A stretch of 6,435 nt of DNA, taken from the NCBI GenBank assembly GCA_902783445.1, contig CACZQX010000156.1, forward strand, positions 1 through 6,435, read 5' to 3'. This document shows positions 5,195 through 6,435 of the stretch, piece by piece. The DNA is from an uncultured Lachnospiraceae bacterium. GTDB taxonomy: Bacteria; Bacillota; Clostridia; Lachnospirales; Lachnospiraceae. Each line of letters starts with the position of its first letter. Position 1 is the first letter of the stretch. A program made the position numbers and the translations under genes. A model generated the notes under the pieces. That model saw nothing but the letters and a program-made list of their open reading frames with translations, had not been told where the DNA came from and did not search any database.

Positions 5195-6405
5195 ACAATT
5201 TCGTCAGCACTCAATGGATTTGCATTTCTCTTAATGCTGGCAACCTTTCCGTTGCTTAACTTAACAACTCTGTTGGCCATTTTGGCTATTTCGGCATTAT
5301 GAGTAATCATAACCACCGTCGTACCCTGAGTTTTAACGATGTTTTCGATAACTCTTAAAACTTCCTGACCCGTTGTGAAATCAAGGGCAGCCGTAGGTTC
5401 GTCCGCCAAAATGAGTTTAGGGTTCTTAACCAAAGCTCTTGCAATGGATACACGCTGTTGCTGTCCGCCGGATAATTGCGCCGGATAATTTTTTGCTCTG
5501 TCCGAGAGACCTACCATCTTAAGCGCATCTGTGGATTTCATAGGTGACTGAGATATTTCCGCAATAAATTCCACATTTTCCAGCGCCGTTAAATTCGGCA
5601 TTAAATTGTATGATTGGAAAATAAAGCCAACGTATTGGCGTCTGAAAAGAGTGAGTTCGTCATCACTCGGCTTTGAAAAATCTTTATTGTCGATAATAAG
5701 TTGTCCGTCGGTTAAAAAGTCCATGCCGCCCACAATATTAACCATTGTGGATTTACCGCATCCGCTTTCACCCAGGACTACGACAAATTCGTTTTCGTAA
5801 ATATCAAGATTAATGCCCTTAAGGACATGTACCACACCGGCACCGGTTGAAAAATCCTTAGTGACATTTTTCAAAGAAATAAGAACTTTTTTGTCTTCCG
5901 CAGTCTCTACAATCAATCCTTTTTCATCGATTGTTATGGCTGCAAGACCGGCCATTCTTTCACAAAGTTCCAAATCGTCATTGTCAAAGAAACTGCCGTC
6001 TTTTTTATTGATAAGCTGAATACAGCCTATTGTTTCTTTAAGGTTGTTAAGCGGTACGCAAAGCATGGTTTTTGTTTGAAAGCCGTCTTCATCAAATATT
6101 GTGCTTTCAAATCTGCTGTCATTTGCCGCATCCGCAATCATAACGGATTTGCCGCTTTTTGTTACGAGGCCTTCGATGCCCATTCCGTTTTCGATACTGA
6201 TTCCCGAAATATCATTTTTCGAAACACTGAACATCGGCGTAAGTCTGTCCGCCTTTTTGTCCAAAAGCCAAATCGCACCGACCTCGCAATCAAGATTTTT
6301 GATAATAACTTTTAAACTTTCCGCCAGGGCTTCATCGAGGCTGTCGATTTCAAGCAAAGCCTCCATTATCTCCCAAGTGGCGCGTGCGTATTTCTTTTCC
6401 CCCAT
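5188..6405 (-). CDS. ABC transporter ATPase with N-terminal GAF sensor domain
   Basis: This 405-residue cytoplasmic ATPase has two domains. Residues about 13-160 are a GAF domain, ending in the typical TMLCVPL...GCIQLINKKDGSFFDNDD region (113-144), which resembles the NKxnFx3DE motif of cyclic-nucleotide-binding GAF domains. Residues about 175-393 are a complete LolD/MacB-type nucleotide-binding domain: Walker A GESGCGKST (212-220), Q-loop Gln264 in FIFQSYNLMPNLTALENV, signature LSGGQQQR (311-318), Walker B LILADEP (331-337) with catalytic Glu336, D-loop ALD (340-342) and H-loop His369. All catalytic residues are present, so it should hydrolyse ATP to drive the overlapping permease. MacB-class ATPases are normally about 220-250 residues, so the GAF domain is an addition, presumably letting a cytoplasmic ligand gate the transporter. 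Ligand unknown; Cys40, Cys116 and Cys128 also allow a redox role. AAGGGGA lies 5 nt before the ATG and supports this start. Confidence 0.93.
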   Translation of the reverse strand: MGEKKYARATWEIMEALLEIDSLDEALAESLKVIIKNLDCEVGAIWLLDKKADRLTPMFSVSKNDISGISIENGMGIEGLVTKSGKSVMIADAANDSRFESTIFDEDGFQTKTMLCVPLNNLKETIGCIQLINKKDGSFFDNDDLELCERMAGLAAITIDEKGLIVETAEDKKVLISLKNVTKDFSTGAGVVHVLKGINLDIYENEFVVVLGESGCGKSTMVNIVGGMDFLTDGQLIIDNKDFSKPSDDELTLFRRQYVGFIFQSYNLMPNLTALENVEFIAEISQSPMKSTDALKMVGLSDRAKNYPAQLSGGQQQRVSIARALVKNPKLILADEPTAALDFTTGQEVLRVIENIVKTQGTTVVMITHNAEIAKMANRVVKLSNGKVASIKRNANPLSADEIVW

Positions 6406-6410
6406 AGTTT

Positions 6411-6417
6411 TCCCCTT
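6411..6417 (-). promoter_or_regulatory. Ribosome binding site of the GAF-ABC ATPase gene
   Basis: AAGGGGA on the minus strand lies 5 nt before the ATG at 6405. The remaining 18 bases to the window edge are too few to show a promoter or the end of an upstream gene, so whether this is the first gene of the operon is open. Confidence 0.7.
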
Positions 6418-6435
6418 CTTGCAGGTCTATTATCC

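Noticed and set aside
6406..6435. End of an upstream gene overlapping the GAF-ABC start
   Set aside because: Two minus-strand frames are open over these few bases, but only 30 bases are visible. One of them would need about a 60-nt overlap with the ATPase gene to reach its stop. Nothing supports a call.

Overview
The window looks like chromosomal DNA from an anaerobic, low-GC Firmicute, most likely a Clostridia member of the Lachnospiraceae type. The reasons are an oxygen-sensitive class III ribonucleotide reductase, strong AGGAGG-like ribosome binding sites, consensus housekeeping sigma promoters, a Firmicutes-style small alarmone synthetase, and a very large FtsX-type ABC permease of a kind common in clostridia. 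Placement below the level of Firmicutes is inference. There is no sign of phage, insertion sequence, CRISPR array, tRNA or rRNA.

Layout. (1) Positions 1-689, minus strand: the first 229 codons of nrdD, anaerobic ribonucleoside-triphosphate reductase, running off the left edge. (2) Positions 690-1222: a 533-bp divergent regulatory region. It holds an nrdD promoter with two NrdR boxes just upstream, a terminator-like hairpin, a perfect 12-bp inverted repeat of unknown role, and a near-perfect consensus promoter for the next gene. (3) Positions 1223-1936, plus strand: a single-gene unit encoding a synthetase-only (p)ppGpp synthetase of the RelP/YwaC type. (4) Positions 1940-1986: a strong bidirectional terminator shared by the converging genes. 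(5) Positions 1997-6405, minus strand: a two-gene operon. The first gene encodes an ABC ATPase with an N-terminal GAF sensor domain. It overlaps the second gene, a 1065-residue FtsX/MacB-type permease whose first extracellular domain carries a long coiled-coil insertion.

How the parts work together. nrdD supplies dNTPs without oxygen and appears to be under NrdR (ATP/dATP-sensing) repression. The divergent gene makes the nucleotide alarmone (p)ppGpp, so two nucleotide-linked functions share one control region; whether they are co-regulated is not shown. The GAF-ABC ATPase and its permease should form one membrane complex. By fold it is a MacB/FtsX-like mechanotransmission or export machine, not a classical importer. 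The GAF domain on the ATPase suggests that a cytoplasmic small molecule or redox cue gates it. This GAF-gated, coiled-coil-bearing ABC complex is the least explained system in the window.
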